Source: Aphelocoma coerulescens (lineage: Eukaryota; Chordata; Aves; Passeriformes; Corvidae). Taken from it: a stretch of 64,000 bases of DNA. The notes beneath the pieces were generated by a model that ran no database searches, was not told the DNA's origin, and saw only the letters and a list, made by a program, of their open reading frames with translations. Below are positions 1 through 11,440 of this stretch, in pieces. A program made the position numbers and the translations under genes. The stretch lies in assembly GCF_041296385.1 (NCBI RefSeq), contig NC_091016.1:16777497-16841496 (forward strand), in the 5' to 3' direction. The number at the start of each line of letters is the position of its first letter. The first letter of the stretch is position 1.

Positions 1-3000
1 TTTGCTGAAGAGGTTCAAAGTGACAGAAGAGGTAAGAAACAGGAAATCTGCCCCATCTGGTAATGTCTCCTGCAGATGTGTAGGTGTCAGAGTGCAGATT
101 CCCACTCATTGGGAGCACAAGGCTCATGAGCTCAGAGATGTGCCAAAGATGGCAGAGACTAGGATGTGGCTTTTCCAAAGCCTTCTGCCTCAAGAAGGCA
201 GCTCTGAGCCTTGTGCTCAAATCAAAAAGCACCTTCCTGTTAGGGAGAGGTGCCCAGGAAAGAAGAGTGCTGTCACTCACTGGCTCTGCACCAGGAGCTG
301 GCATTGCAGGGGCAATCTTACTTGGGTCAGTTAGACTGACTGCAGGCTAACATCAGCCTGTGGATGGCTTGTCTTGGCTGACAGCCCAGGCTACGTGTGC
401 AGCACAGCCAGTGAAGGTTCTCCCAGGTGTCTAACTGCCAGTAAGTGTGATGGGTGTCTGAGACTCCTTTGGATGTCATGCTCATGGCACTCTACTTTGG
501 CCTAATGTCAATGTCACTGGATTCTTCCACAGCCTGGATTTGCCTCCCCAAGGTGGGAACAGTGCCATGGTGTGCCTCATGACTGAAAGGCAGCTTGTAC
601 GTGCCTGTTCTGGGACGCAGGTAACTCCGTATCTCTTCACTGCTGTCTGGGCTTGGTCCCATAGGTCCTGGACTCTGACCCTGTAGACCAGACCCAGGAG
701 GTGGAAGAAGACCTGGGCTTGCTCTATGACAGCCTGGAAGAGTGCAACAACAGTGACAGCGGCCCAGAGATGGAGGACAATGAGAGTGTGCACAGCACAC
801 CCAAGCCCACCCTGAGGTAAGGGTTGCAGCGAGTCCCTGGCCAACAGCACAGCTTATGGGACCTGAAGAAATGCTCTCCAACACCTTTCTTGTTGCTTGG
901 GCTAATGCAGGCATTGTCTTGCATCCACTCCCATTGCCATCTTCTATTGTCACCACTTGCTCCTCACTCAAAACTGCCCATTAAATCTGGCTTCCTTCAC
1001 ATTTAGTCTCATTTTTCTGCCAGCCTGACACTGCCATTTTTCTGACACTGATCTGCTGGAAGAGTTCTATTTGATCTAAGCTCCAGCTGCTCCCAGCTCT
1101 TTCTGCCAACAGTCCTGGTGTTCTCTGGGCTCTCCACACTGAAGCATGCCTGTCTTTTGAGCACTTTGTAAGTGCTTGGACCAGTCCTTGTGAGATGTGC
1201 ATGCTGTGCTCCCACCCTCTGTGGAAATGTGACTAGCAACCATCAGCGCTGTTCCTCACCCCATTCCCCAGGCACTGGTGACTTACTCTGCCAAGAGCTG
1301 CTGACCTAGCACAGGGGTCTCCAGTGGATCATGCAGGGAAATCAGGCTTTGCTCCCATGTGATCTGTGCTCACCTGGCCTCTCTGCTCATATGCTTTTGT
1401 GCTGTCTTTTTGTGGAAAAGTTGTCTTTTATTGTCTTTCTACTTGACTGCATCATAGTGCACTGGGTCTCTTTGTAGTCAAGCCAAGCTCACTTGGCATT
1501 GTTGTTTCTGTAGTTTTTATATATACAGAATCATAGAATGGCCTGAGTTGGAAGGGATCTGAAAGATCATCTAGTGCCAACCCCCCTGCCATGTAAAAAT
1601 ACATACATGTATGTATATATATATATTATATATAAAATATGATTTGGAGTAGTTGGTATCCGCTCTGAAGGTACTTAGCAGGAGTAGCAGGCATGGCTTG
1701 CCACAGGCAAACTGTTTGAAATTAAATCTGCTGGGTTCTGGAACCCATGGGCCACTTGGGAAAAAACAGGAACGTGACAGAAGTCGTGTTTTCCACAAAC
1801 CCACAAGTCATTGTGAAGGAGACAGCAGGCACATGGGCAAGCTGCTTAAGTGATCTGCTTGGACTCCAAAAGGAGTTTCACATGGTCTCTCATCAGCAGA
1901 GACAGAGGTGCTGTGGGAGAAAAAGGAAGGTCTTTCTGTGGTCAGACAGTGGTTTATGTGTATAAACTATGTGAAACTGTAAGAAAAGTCTGTTGAGAGT
2001 ATTTAAATGTAAGACCCCCACCCTGGTTCTGCAAGTGCCTGCTTGCAAACATCTGGTCACTGAACAGCATTCCAGAGTGAGTGCTGGTTTGTGCTGGTAC
2101 CTGCCATTACAGTCTTCCTGGGGTGTTTGGTGCTGTTTCTGGAAGTAAAGCCTGTTGGGCTCTGAGCTGTTCTTCACCCTGTTCACAAAGTGTCCCTGGC
2201 TTGGTTTGGTCTCTGGTGCCTCAGTTTCTGGCAGTGCTGAGTCTGTATCCCCTGAATTCACAAGGGAATACTTCACAACATTTTGGGACTCTATTTTTTC
2301 TAAGGAGATGTAGAAGCTGCCTGCCAAGGTGTTTCATGTAGTCTTTGTGGTTCCAAAGTGCTGTGTAGCCTTCTCAGGGGGTGAATTACAGCCCAGCCTG
2401 TAAATATAAGGTGATCCTCACATTGGATTTCTTGCCATAGACAGCCTTGCTAGACACTTTGAAGGTCTCTGTGGAGCAAGGGCATTAATGGTGTGCAGTC
2501 CTTAATGGTGAGAAGTGGCTGGTGCCCTCATTTGGGCCAGTGGTGCTGGGAGCTGATCCCTTTGATCAGGGAAGCCATGGGACATCAGTTTGCTCCTGCA
2601 CTGGGGCAAAACTGGAGCTGGAACCGAGGCTGTTTGGTAGGACCTCAGGACCTGTTGATTGAAGGTGAAAGGTGAAGGAGCAAATGTCTTCATAGGTGAC
2701 TGGGAAATGGGTGGGTTAAGGGAGGCTAAATTCATTTAGAACAGAAGGAGGCTGTGCAGAAGGGCTGGGCTTTACCTAAATCTCAGTGTGCTGAGACGTG
2801 GGCTCAATCATGCGTGTAGGAGGAGAGCCTTTAAACTGCAGAGTCTTTAAATTGCAGAAGAGCTCTGTGCTTAATGTGACGTCCTTGAGGGATGAAAGCT
2901 TCTGAATTCCAAGTGACAGAGGGCGCAAACAACACAGCTTTCATGGGGAAGAGTGAGACTGGCCAGTTTAAATGGAGTGTTGAAAGGCATAGGAAGTATA

Positions 3001-6000
3001 ATACAGTCTAGACACATCCGATGTCTGAGAAAAAGGAGGGAATGAAAATAAATCTTTGTGGTGCTAGTGGCAGCAAGGGTATGTCACATTCTGGTGAGAT
3101 TACTTGGGACAGTATAGAGGAGTATGGAAGAGATGCTGATTGAAGGGTGAACTATTAGAAAACCTGCATGTTTTTCTGGTTTGACTCTTAAGTTACTAAT
3201 ATAGTCTGTATAGATTGAAATTTCTGGCTGGGAAAAGGCAGGTGTAGAGTAATGACTGTGCAGGGTGGTGACAATGTCTGTGATTTTGTAGTGGAGAATG
3301 GAGGGGTAGAAAGAGAAGAAATACATTAGTAAAAGGAGACATAATTTATACCAGTGTGTCCTGTAGAAGATGTCCCACCAGGGCACTATTGTGACTCTAA
3401 ACCTGAAGCGTTGGTAAACGAACATGGTGTGAAGCAACTGGTCACAGAGCCAGTGAGGGAAAAATCAAGCCTTGACTTTTCCCAACCAGTGTATAAACAC
3501 TGCTGCTGAAGAGCTGCTCTGTGTGGGAACCATCATTTATTTTCAGAGATGGAATGTCCTTTTAGGAGCAGTAAAACCTAACAAACACTGTTGTGCCTGG
3601 CAGTACAGCGTGCTGTATACAAATGAGGAAGTATGCTAAAAGAAAAATAAAAGGAGTAGGCAGGATGTTCAGAGGTGTGGAGGTGTCCTGCAGGTATATC
3701 CTGATGAGAAAAGTAGAAAACAGTGGCAAAAAACTCTGATAGAGTCCTAACAGAAGAACTTTTCTGTATGTTATGCCTCAGTGGCCATCCCTGGAAACCT
3801 GCAACCTCCTAGCCCTATCTGCACACTAGGCACATCAGGAGAAACATTTCCTGGGAGTTAATGAGCACATGCACAAAGCTTAGAGGGAATCTAGCTCAGA
3901 TCTCCTGCAGGGAACTCACACACTGCAGGTGGATTCTGGTTGCTGTAAAGGTCCTCGGAAAGCTGTCAAGTGAGATCCAGTGCTACACCCTGCTTGTTTT
4001 CTGAAGACTGGTCTTTGAGCAGCCCACAGGCTGTGAAAGGGGTCCTTGGCAAATAAATAATGTGTGGAAAAAGGGTAAGCAAAGGTGGAAGCTCACACTG
4101 TAGTGGCAGAGATTGTCCTGGCCTCCCCAAGAGAGTTCCTGTGTGAACTACAGTGACTTGAAAACAGGACCTTGGAGCTGCACTATGCAGCTCTACCAAA
4201 GCGTCAGCTCAGAGACCAAAAACTTGGCAAATTTAAGTGCTGCGCTACCTGAGGTGTGGTTCTGTGTGCAATACTGAGATCTTCAGAGCCTTGGGAAAGG
4301 GGAAGGCAGAAAGAGAAGGTGAACACTGCAGTTGGAAGTGTGCAGCAGCAGCGGGCAGAGGCAAGGAGCCATCCCTGGAAAAAGGGAAATAGAAGGGAAG
4401 GCAGCGGAAATCTGTGGAAGCTGTTACGGTGCAGAGGAGGCAGAGAGGTTCAGAGGCACACTGGAGTTGTGGTGTTGACAGAGACCATACATCAGTGAAA
4501 TGGGGCAAGGTGGCAGCTCCTCACCTCCACTGCAGGGGTAGGGGATCACCTGAGGCAGAAAGCACCAGGAGACCCTGCCTCCAGCTCCCCAGGGTCACAG
4601 GGGCACTGCTGACAGGTCTGCTCCTCAGCCATGCATCGCCCAGACTCTTGGCTGTCTGGCCCTGTGTCCCACTGAGGACCTCTCCACAGAGCTCTGTGCT
4701 TGGGACAGGTCGGTGGGGGTGTGCTGGGATCATGGTGACTTTGTTCCTCTCTTATTCCTGCCTTTTTCTCTCCCGTCTGTCTGTCTGTCTGTCCGTCCGT
4801 TCGTCTGTCTGTTTCTCTGCAGGCGTTTCTTTGAGGGAGTCTCTCATTCTGGTTCCCAGACTGAGATCGGCAGTCTGCACAGCCAGAAAGGGCAGGATCA
4901 AGAGTCGGGCAGCCCTGTGAGTTACACCACCACACCACCTCTTGCCCCTGTCCCTCCCCAGCTAGCCCAGCACCCCCACAGTGCCCGCGCTCTGAGACCA
5001 CAGCTCCTGGCAGCACCTGCCTGGGGCTGCTCCTTTCCTTCTTTCCTCCTCTTTTTCCCAGCACAGGCAGACAGGTAGCAGTGGGGGGCCTCCTCTGGGG
5101 CCGGTCCCAGGGGGATGCCAGACTCCCCTGTGGGAGCATGTGTTCTGTGAGGCCAGGTGTGGGTCGCTGACATCTGCCCTGCACAAAGTGCTCCATCCTG
5201 CTCTGACCCCACTCCCTGTCCCCCAGGGCGAGGCAGACAAGCGGAAGCCAGGAGCACAGCGACCACAGGAAGAGCCAGGAGCGGAGGTCCCTGCAGTGGT
5301 GAGTCCAGGCTATGGGATGTGGAGCTCTCTCAAACCCCACCTTGCTTTCTGGAGTACCAGGGGTGCCCACCAGGTTGGGAGGAGGGCTGGGAAGACAAGT
5401 AAGTTGTGCTGGAGAGCAGCAAGAGTTGAAGGAGTGTTAGGGTCTGCAGGAGGTGCAGCCCAGCCCTCCCAAGGCCCTGCAGCCTTGGCTCTCCAGGAGG
5501 GCCACCAGGAGTCTCTTGAGGATGGGCACCCATGGGTGCAGGGCTGCTCCCCATAGGAGCCAGAAGAGCAGTGTGTGTGAAAGGACTGTGTGTGACCCGC
5601 AGGAGCTGGTGGTAGAGGAGCCGTGTTCCCGGCTGGCCCCTGCAGAGGCTGCCATGAGGGAGGGCAGCGTGGACAGACTGGCCCAGCTGGGCCCTGGGAC
5701 CAAAGCCGAGCTCCCCAGTGCCGTATCCCCCAGGTAAGGCAGGTCTGTGCCCCCTGCCAGGGCTGAGCAAGCTCACACTGGCTCCCTGAACTGAGTGGAG
5801 GTTGTTGGAGATGAGATTTCCTCAACAGTTTTGCCTCTCCTGCTTCTCCCTCACAGCAAGGCAGAGAGCAAGCAGTTGTGGCGTCCCCGCAGCACCTCTG
5901 TGAAGGACCGGCAGAGCTCAAAGGGACAGGGTGGCCGTGCCAGCAGCCTGGACAGTGAGAGCTCTCCAGATTCATGGCATAGCACCCAGGTGAGGCCCTT

Positions 6001-9000
6001 GGGAGCCATCCCATCTGGAGGCTTCTTACTCGAGAGCTCTGCCAGGTCTTCAGCCGTGGGCAGAGTGTCCAAGGCGGCTGACTGGGGTTAACCTTTGCGG
6101 TGATGCTGTCGCAGGTGCCTCGTAAGTCTGTTTACGATCAGCTGAACCAGATCCTGGTCTCAGACGAGCAGCTCCCCGAGAGCATCGTGCTGGTGAATGT
6201 CGCTGAGTGGCAGGGGCAGGTGAGCAGGTGTGATGGGAGCTGGATGCATAGGGGCAGCTGCAACCAGGGTGGATTCTCCCAATCATATCAGGGTGTCCTA
6301 GGGAAACTGGCACCAGCTGTGCCCTCCTCTCCTCCATTGTGGCCCTTCCTTCAGGGAGAAAATGCATTTACGTGGTGCTGAGCCACATACACAAGAGTCA
6401 GGTGTGTCTCCTCCATCACACAGCATCACTGCGTCCTCAAAACATGGATGTTCTGATCAGTCTCAGAAAGGCTGCCTAGCAGACTGCGCCTTAGGCCCTC
6501 ACTGCTTGGTCCTGGCTCCCAGCAACCCACCTTTGCTGGATTCCCTGGCAAAGAGCCCCCTTCCTCTGTGGGCACCAGGCCCTGGGAAGTAGCAGAGGTA
6601 TTTCCCACTGGGAGATGGAAGAGTGTCACCTGCCACTCCCAGGGAGCATTAACTACATCATCAGAGCAGGGCAGGGTGTGAGGACAGGCCCAGCCCCTGA
6701 CAAGCACCTGCCTCCCCCATACCTGAAGCTCTAAAACTAAAGCTTTTGACTGCTAAAGGTGAATAGGAAAATGTACATGTGTGCAAACATGCAGTTAGCT
6801 AAAACACCTGTGAGGCCCTTTCAGGATCCTGCAACTACATCTGCCATCCAGAAACGGTGCTGGAAAATTTTGTGGCAGAAGAAAGGGCTTCTCAGTGAGA
6901 AGTGGAATCTTGACTCAGGCTGTGCATTCTTGGCTTGTTCCACTTGTCCTGGATAGGGAAAAAAAGGTCAATGCCCACTCCCAGAACCAGCCCCCTTGTC
7001 TGGCTTGACTGCCTATTTTACCACTGTTGAGCTGCATGCAGACACCTGAAGAGACAGAAGGATTTTGGAATGCTACAGTGGGAGAGTGGGAGAGAGCAAG
7101 AGGAGGGAATGAGCAGAGGCAGACTGAGCCTAGAGCTGAGCCCTGCCGTGGGATGGCAGGATTTAATCTCTGGACCAAACTGCTTATCTCAAGGAACACA
7201 GCCTGGTTCTTGGGACAGTTTTGCCCTTGCCATGGCAAGGGTGGTGACTGCTGTGCCCAAAGGCAAGAGCAGGGGGCTGGCTGGCCCCTAGAGCAGAGCT
7301 GGGAGGAGCGGGGGATGCTCAGGATGCAGCTGTGAGTGACCTGATGGTTTCCTCCTCCCTTCGTGGCATGGGTGGGGACACATGTCCCAGCTCTAACCCC
7401 GGGGGCATGGGACCCAGGGCAGGCATGGGCTGGTGCTGGCCAGCACAGCCATGCCTCCAGGGTGCCTTAACCTGAGCTCTCTGCATTGGCAGTACGTGAG
7501 TGAGCAGCTCCAGGCGCACAAGCAGTTGGTTGTATCCACCTGCTCCGTGGCGGACATCCAGGCAGCCTTCAACACCACTGTCTCCCGCATCCAGCGATAG
7601 TGAGTACAGCTTGGGCTCAGCCTCTTGGCATCATATGGATTCAGAGAAGGGCTGGGTATGGCCCTGGCTCTCCAGGGCTCATTAGGACCCTTTGGGGTTG
7701 TGGACACTACTATAAAAACAGGTGTAGACCCTGGGGAAAGTGGGGGGTCCCAGTACTGCTTTTGCCCATGGCAGTGCACACCAAGCTGGATATTCTCAGC
7801 GATGGGTTCTTGTCAGCTGGCCTGGCAGGGCATGTCCCCTGGCCCACCTGCTGAGCCACTGCACATCCCTTACGGTCTCCTTTCCTCTCCCTTTGGCAGC
7901 TGTAACTGTAACTCCCATATGCCTCCCCCGGTGAAGGTGGTGGTGGCAGGGGACCAGAGCTACCTGAGCGTTGTCCTCCGTTTCTTTGTGGAACAACTGG
8001 CCAGCAAGACACCAGACTGGCTCAACTACCTTCGCTTCCTGCTTGTGCCGCTGGGTGAGAGTCACCAGGAGCCCAGTCCCAGGGCTGTCCTCTCCCACTT
8101 CCCCAGATTACCCTGCCTGAAGCCAACACTGACTTGCCCTTCTCCCCTGCAGGCTCTCACCCTCTTGCCAAGTACCTGGCCTCAGTGGATAACAAATACA
8201 GCACTCTTTTCCTGGACACAGCGTGGCGGGAGCTGTTCAGCAGGGCCGAGCCACCCACTGCAGGTGAGGAGTGGGGCCGGCTGGTGTCAGCAGTGCCCTG
8301 AGGGGGAGCCCAGCTGCCATTGAGGTCCTCATGGCTCTTTGTGCCCGCAGACACTGTGGATATAGCAGGCCGTGTTGCCCAGTTCATCGCTGGAGCCAGC
8401 CTCTCTCACCAGCTCCCCATCTCCGAGGCCATGCTGACCTACAAGCAGAAGAGGTGAGTGTGGCCCCAGGGCTCCTGTCCTCCTCCATGCAGGCCCGGTC
8501 TGGGACCTGCCCAGGATAGGGATGCGGGACACAGGGAACAAGTGAGTGAGGCCCTGCATTCCACTGACGAGCAGCATGGTGCTGAGGGAGCTGGGGTCCC
8601 CCAGTGAGAGGCCTGCAGCACCATTCCCTGCCACCTCCCGGTGTGCTTGGCCCCTCCAGTAGCTGTGACTGTGACAGCCCCAATGGTGGGGACCAGCTGC
8701 CAGGACTGGGATGGGCTGGGCGGGGCTGCAAGCTGGTACTGTGCTGCCCGGGGGTTGATGCTCGTGTTCCAGCCGCACTCTCACCTCTCCCTTCTCTTGG
8801 TTTCTGGCACCCAAGGAAGAGAAGTCTCTATTTTGATTTTTATATCAGGTATTGGCTTGTGCTTGCTGTGCCGCTGCCTGGCCTCTCCCTGCCTTTCCCC
8901 ATGTGCCTCCATCCCTCTTGCTGTGCAGAGGAGCCATGACCCCACAGTGGGGCAGGGCTGCCCTCCCGCATGCAAGCCCTTTCCCAGCACTGGAGGGGAC

Positions 9001-10442
9001 AACTCCTTGCCTCCTTGTGTAGTGTGCCCTGTGCTGCCATGTTGGGGACAGGGGGTCTCAGGGAGGGAGGGCAGAGGAGATGGTCCTAGTGGATGTGAGT
9101 CACCATTGACCCCTGTGAGGGCACAAGGTTAGCAGTCACATAGGAATTGGTGCTCAGCACACCCAGACCCTGACCAGCCTCTCTTCGTTCTGCAGCCCTG
9201 ATGAGGACTCCTGCCAGAAGTTTGTCCCCTTTGTGGGGGTAAGTGTGTTGAGGGGCCAGCAGATGCTGAGGGGAGAGGTGCAGTGCACAGTGCTGCTGAT
9301 GCTGGGTATTCTCTGGTTTGTCTGTCCTTGCAGGTGGTAAAGGTGGGCCTAGTGGAGCAGTCTTTCAGTGCCTCTGGTGAGTCCCCCAGCTCTCTTCTCC
9401 ACTGTGGGAGGCCCTTGTTGGTGTCCCCCAACCCCTCAAACCCACACTTCTCCTCCCCAGTGGACTCGGATGATGCCACAGTCTGCACCCCCTCCCTCCT
9501 GAGCTCAGCACCAGCCTCCAGTGCAGCTGTTCCCTATGGCAAGGAGACTGTGAGCACCCCACCACCCTCTCCGTCCGTCAGCAGCGGCCTCTCGGGTGCT
9601 GGGTAAGAAAACAAGGCCCCCTCAGCCTGAGGCAGCGGGGGAGAGAAGCAAGGGCAGCACCTGTGTGCTGCATGTGCTGCCCATCTTGCCCAGGTCTCTG
9701 AGCCCTGGTGTGGAGGTGATGGGCCTGCAGGTGGACTACTGGACAACACAAGGGCTGGACAGGAAGAAGGAGGGTGACAAGCGGGAGACGGGTATCAAGA
9801 ACACACTCAAGAGCAACTTCCGCTCACTCCAGGTCAGCCGCATCCCCAGCACAGGGGAACTGGTGCCCCCCAGCACCATGGCCATGACCGTGGTCACCAA
9901 GGAGAAAAACAAGAAAGGTAACCAAGCCCACTCTGGGGTGCTCTCTGGCTCTGGGGCCAAAGTTCTTTGCAAAAAGGGTGGGGGGGAGCCTGCAGGAGGG
10001 CAGGGCTGAGATGTGGCCCAGCAGGGGTCAGTCAATGCACTGGGGCAGGGGCTCCCATTCAGGTCCAGGTGGGGACATCCTAACATTGGTCCTGTCTGGT
10101 CTTGGTCCCCAGTGATGTTCCTGAGCAAGAAACCAAAAGAAAAGGACTTGGAACCCAAAAGCCAAGTCATTGAAGGGATCACACGCCTCATCTGCACAGC
10201 CAAGCACCAGAACACCATGTTGCGAGGTGAGGGCAAGTACCAGCCCCTTGGGGCTGTAGCGGGGCAGACCAGGCAGCACAGGCTGGCTGTGGTAGGGCTG
10301 TACCTCACTGCACCCTCTCCTCTCAGTCTCCATAGATGGGGTGGAGTGGAACGATGTGAAGTTTTTCCAGCTGGCAGCACAGTGGCCAACACACGTCAAG
10401 TACCTCCCTGTGGGCATCTTCGGCTACTCGAAGAGTGTGTGA
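1..10442 (+). CDS. PACS: PACS-family trafficking adaptor, 3' part (5' end outside window)
   Basis: Phosphofurin acidic cluster sorting proteins are cytosolic adaptors that link CK2-phosphorylated acidic-cluster cargo to AP-1/AP-3 or COPI. Seventeen exons join in one frame to 625 codons including the stop: 1-31, 665-816, 4823-4916, 5227-5298, 5603-5733, 5857-5989, 6115-6219, 7493-7599, 7900-8054, 8153-8263, 8351-8453, 9196-9238, 9334-9376, 9461-9602, 9694-9917, 10113-10226, 10327-10442 (TGA). All have AG/GT borders and phases match at every join. Diagnostic pieces are [65 protein letters not shown] and [18 protein letters not shown]. The N-terminal cargo-binding (FBR) region lies before base 1. 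It mixes PACS1-like and PACS2-like residues and is divergent in the middle, so it may be a third paralogue. Family identity is certain; subtype is not. Confidence 0.93.
32..664 (+). other. PACS intron, no further feature seen
   Basis: Intron between exons 1-31 and 665-816. Donor gtaagaa and acceptor ccatag are clear. I see no conserved coding segment, RNA gene or mobile element in it. Confidence 0.6.
1527..1593 (-). mobile_element. CR1 LINE 3'-end fragment
   Basis: The plus strand reads aatcatagaatgg, then gttggaagggatctgaaagatcatctag, then ccaacccccctgccatg. This is the reverse complement of the highly conserved 3' end of avian and reptilian CR1 retrotransposons, so the element is oriented on the minus strand and is truncated to its terminal 65 bp or so. 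CR1 is the dominant LINE of sauropsids and supports the taxonomic call. The AT-rich tract directly after it may be secondary expansion. Confidence 0.85.
1601..1640. repeat. AT-rich alternating simple repeat
   Basis: Alternating acatacatgtatgtatatat-type sequence directly next to the CR1 fragment. It is low-complexity and can fold on itself. Confidence 0.8.
4775..4812 (+). repeat. Tetranucleotide (CTGT/CCGT)n microsatellite at a PACS splice acceptor
   Basis: Runs of ctgt with cgtc variants end about ten bases before the acceptor of exon 4823-4916. The pyrimidine-rich strand of the microsatellite therefore serves as the polypyrimidine tract. Copy number could vary between individuals. Confidence 0.85.
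6220..7492 (+). other. PACS intron, no further feature seen
   Basis: A 1.27 kb intron between the [12 protein letters not shown] exon and the YVSEQLQ exon. No coding similarity, repeat or RNA gene was noticed. Confidence 0.6.
7493..10442 (+). other. PACS: PACS C-terminal domain exons
   Basis: Ten exons encode the conserved C-terminal half: [18 protein letters not shown], the Cys-rich YCNCNS junction, [16 protein letters not shown], the [12 protein letters not shown] segment, [40 protein letters not shown], a Ser/Pro-rich linker ([14 protein letters not shown]), [27 protein letters not shown] and the end [18 protein letters not shown]. The protein stops at GYSKSV, a few residues shorter than my memory of PACS1/PACS2. 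The SIDGVEW and QWPTHVK spellings are PACS2-like, while other stretches are PACS1-like. A possible extra in-frame microexon lies in the intron 8454-9195. Confidence 0.85.
8816..8848 (+). other. PACS: Candidate 33-nt in-frame PACS microexon
   Basis: The block has a pyrimidine-rich acceptor ending cacccaag and a donor cag|gtattg. It lies between exons 8351-8453 (ending AG, phase 2) and 9196-9238. Its length is exactly 33 nt and it keeps the frame. It would insert 11 residues around [10 protein letters not shown] between TYKQKR and SPDEDS. This is an inference from splice-site quality, length and phase; no transcript was seen. Confidence 0.45.
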
Positions 10443-11140
10443 GACATTGGGGCATCCCTGGAATGGAGCTGCAGTGGGTTGCAGGAGGAGACAGGGAGAT
10501 GGACATGCTCTTGTCCCCATCTTCTGCAGACCAGTCCCTTCCTGCTCAGTGCGGGGGGGATACCACACCTGCACCCTGTGGGCCAAGAGCCGTGAAGGTG
10601 AGGCCAGTGAGACTGGGTCCATGCACCCTCCAACACCAGCCAGGACACCATGCCATCTGCCTCCTGTGACCCCCAACAGCAGCCTGGACAAGGGTTGGCA
10701 CCAGCCAGCAGGGCCCCAGGAAGGGCTCTGGGCCCCGCTCTCCACAGATGCACCTGCCAGGCCAGCCCTGTAGCCAGCCAGGGCCCCAGCTGGCCTGGAC
10801 CCAGGCAGGTTCCCCAGTGCTGCAGCCAGCCAGATTGCTCTGTGCAGGGGGCAGGTGCTGAGCAGGGCCCACCACCCCTCTACCACCCTTGCCAGCCCCA
10901 CTGCCAGCCTTGCACTGCTGTGCTGGCCCTGCCCTCTGCAGCACAGCCTCAGCAGCTTTTCCAGTCCCCCTGCAACCCTGCTGCTGAGGCTGTCCTCTTC
11001 ATCACCCCATCCTTTCCTAACCAGCCCTACCCCATGGTGCTGCCAGCTGGAGGTGTGGGATGAGGGCACCTGAGTTTTTTTTTTTACAAGATTCTATTTT
11101 TTTTAAATTTATTGTATGGTTACTTTTCGGGATTAATTTT

Positions 11141-11146
11141 AATAAA
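11141..11146 (+). terminator. PACS: AATAAA, proximal poly(A) signal of PACS
   Basis: Canonical hexamer 0.7 kb after the PACS stop, in an AT-rich context. Confidence 0.5.
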
Positions 11147-11173
11147 TTAATGCTGTTACCATTATGGCAGGGT

Positions 11174-11222
11174 ATGTGTGTGTGGGTGTGTGGGTGTGTG
11201 TGGGTGTGTGTGGGTGTGTGTG
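11174..11222 (+). repeat. (TG)n with GG interruptions
   Basis: Dinucleotide TG tract with regular tggg interruptions in the PACS 3' UTR. It may act as a GU-rich downstream element for the proximal poly(A) signal at 11141, about 30 bases upstream. Confidence 0.85.
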
Positions 11223-11426
11223 CCCCCATGTCTGAGAGCATTATTGAGCACAGCTGGGAGAGAACAAGTTTGGGCAGGGTGCAGCTACTACCACCACTCC
11301 AGCAAGCATGACTGTCAGGGCTGTCTGAGCACAGCAACCACGGGTATGGCCTGGCCATGCTCCCAGCCATGGACCAGCTGAGTTCCCCAACAGACTCCAA
11401 GCTGGGACTGGGTGGAGCTTGGCTCA

Positions 11427-11440
11427 TTTATTTAAATAAA
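11427..11440. terminator. Palindromic bidirectional poly(A) signal shared by PACS (+) and CUL7 (-)
   Basis: The 14-mer tttatttaaataaa is its own reverse complement, so AATAAA occurs on both strands (plus 11435-11440, minus 11432-11427). It lies 985 bp after the PACS stop and 65 bp after the CUL7 stop (11505 on the minus strand). It is the first canonical signal met by CUL7 and can serve both convergent genes. Confidence 0.7.

Larger units (their letters stand above)
817..4822 (+). other. Long PACS intron with a CR1 fragment and simple repeats
   Basis: A 4 kb intron. It contains a CR1 LINE 3'-end fragment (about 1527-1593), an AT-rich alternating tract (1601-1640) and, at its 3' end, a (CTGT)n-type tetranucleotide tract that forms part of the polypyrimidine tract. 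Open frames inside it are short and resemble no protein I know. Confidence 0.6.
665..6219 (+). other. PACS: PACS exons encoding the acidic autoregulatory cluster and middle region
   Basis: Exon 665-816 encodes an acidic run ([15 protein letters not shown], then [11 protein letters not shown]). This corresponds to the PACS autoregulatory acidic cluster that is phosphorylated by CK2 in PACS1. Exon 4823-4916 carries the conserved [17 protein letters not shown] block. Exons 5227-5298 and 5603-5733 encode a Gly/Pro/Glu-rich stretch in which I cannot find the TDQD/FGD-type block I remember from both PACS1 and PACS2. Exon 5857-5989 has a basic [10 protein letters not shown] segment that fits an RxRxxS (Akt/14-3-3-like) pattern and ends in WHSTQ. 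Exon 6115-6219 has [17 protein letters not shown]. The low conservation of the two middle exons is the main evidence for a distinct paralogue. Confidence 0.8.
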
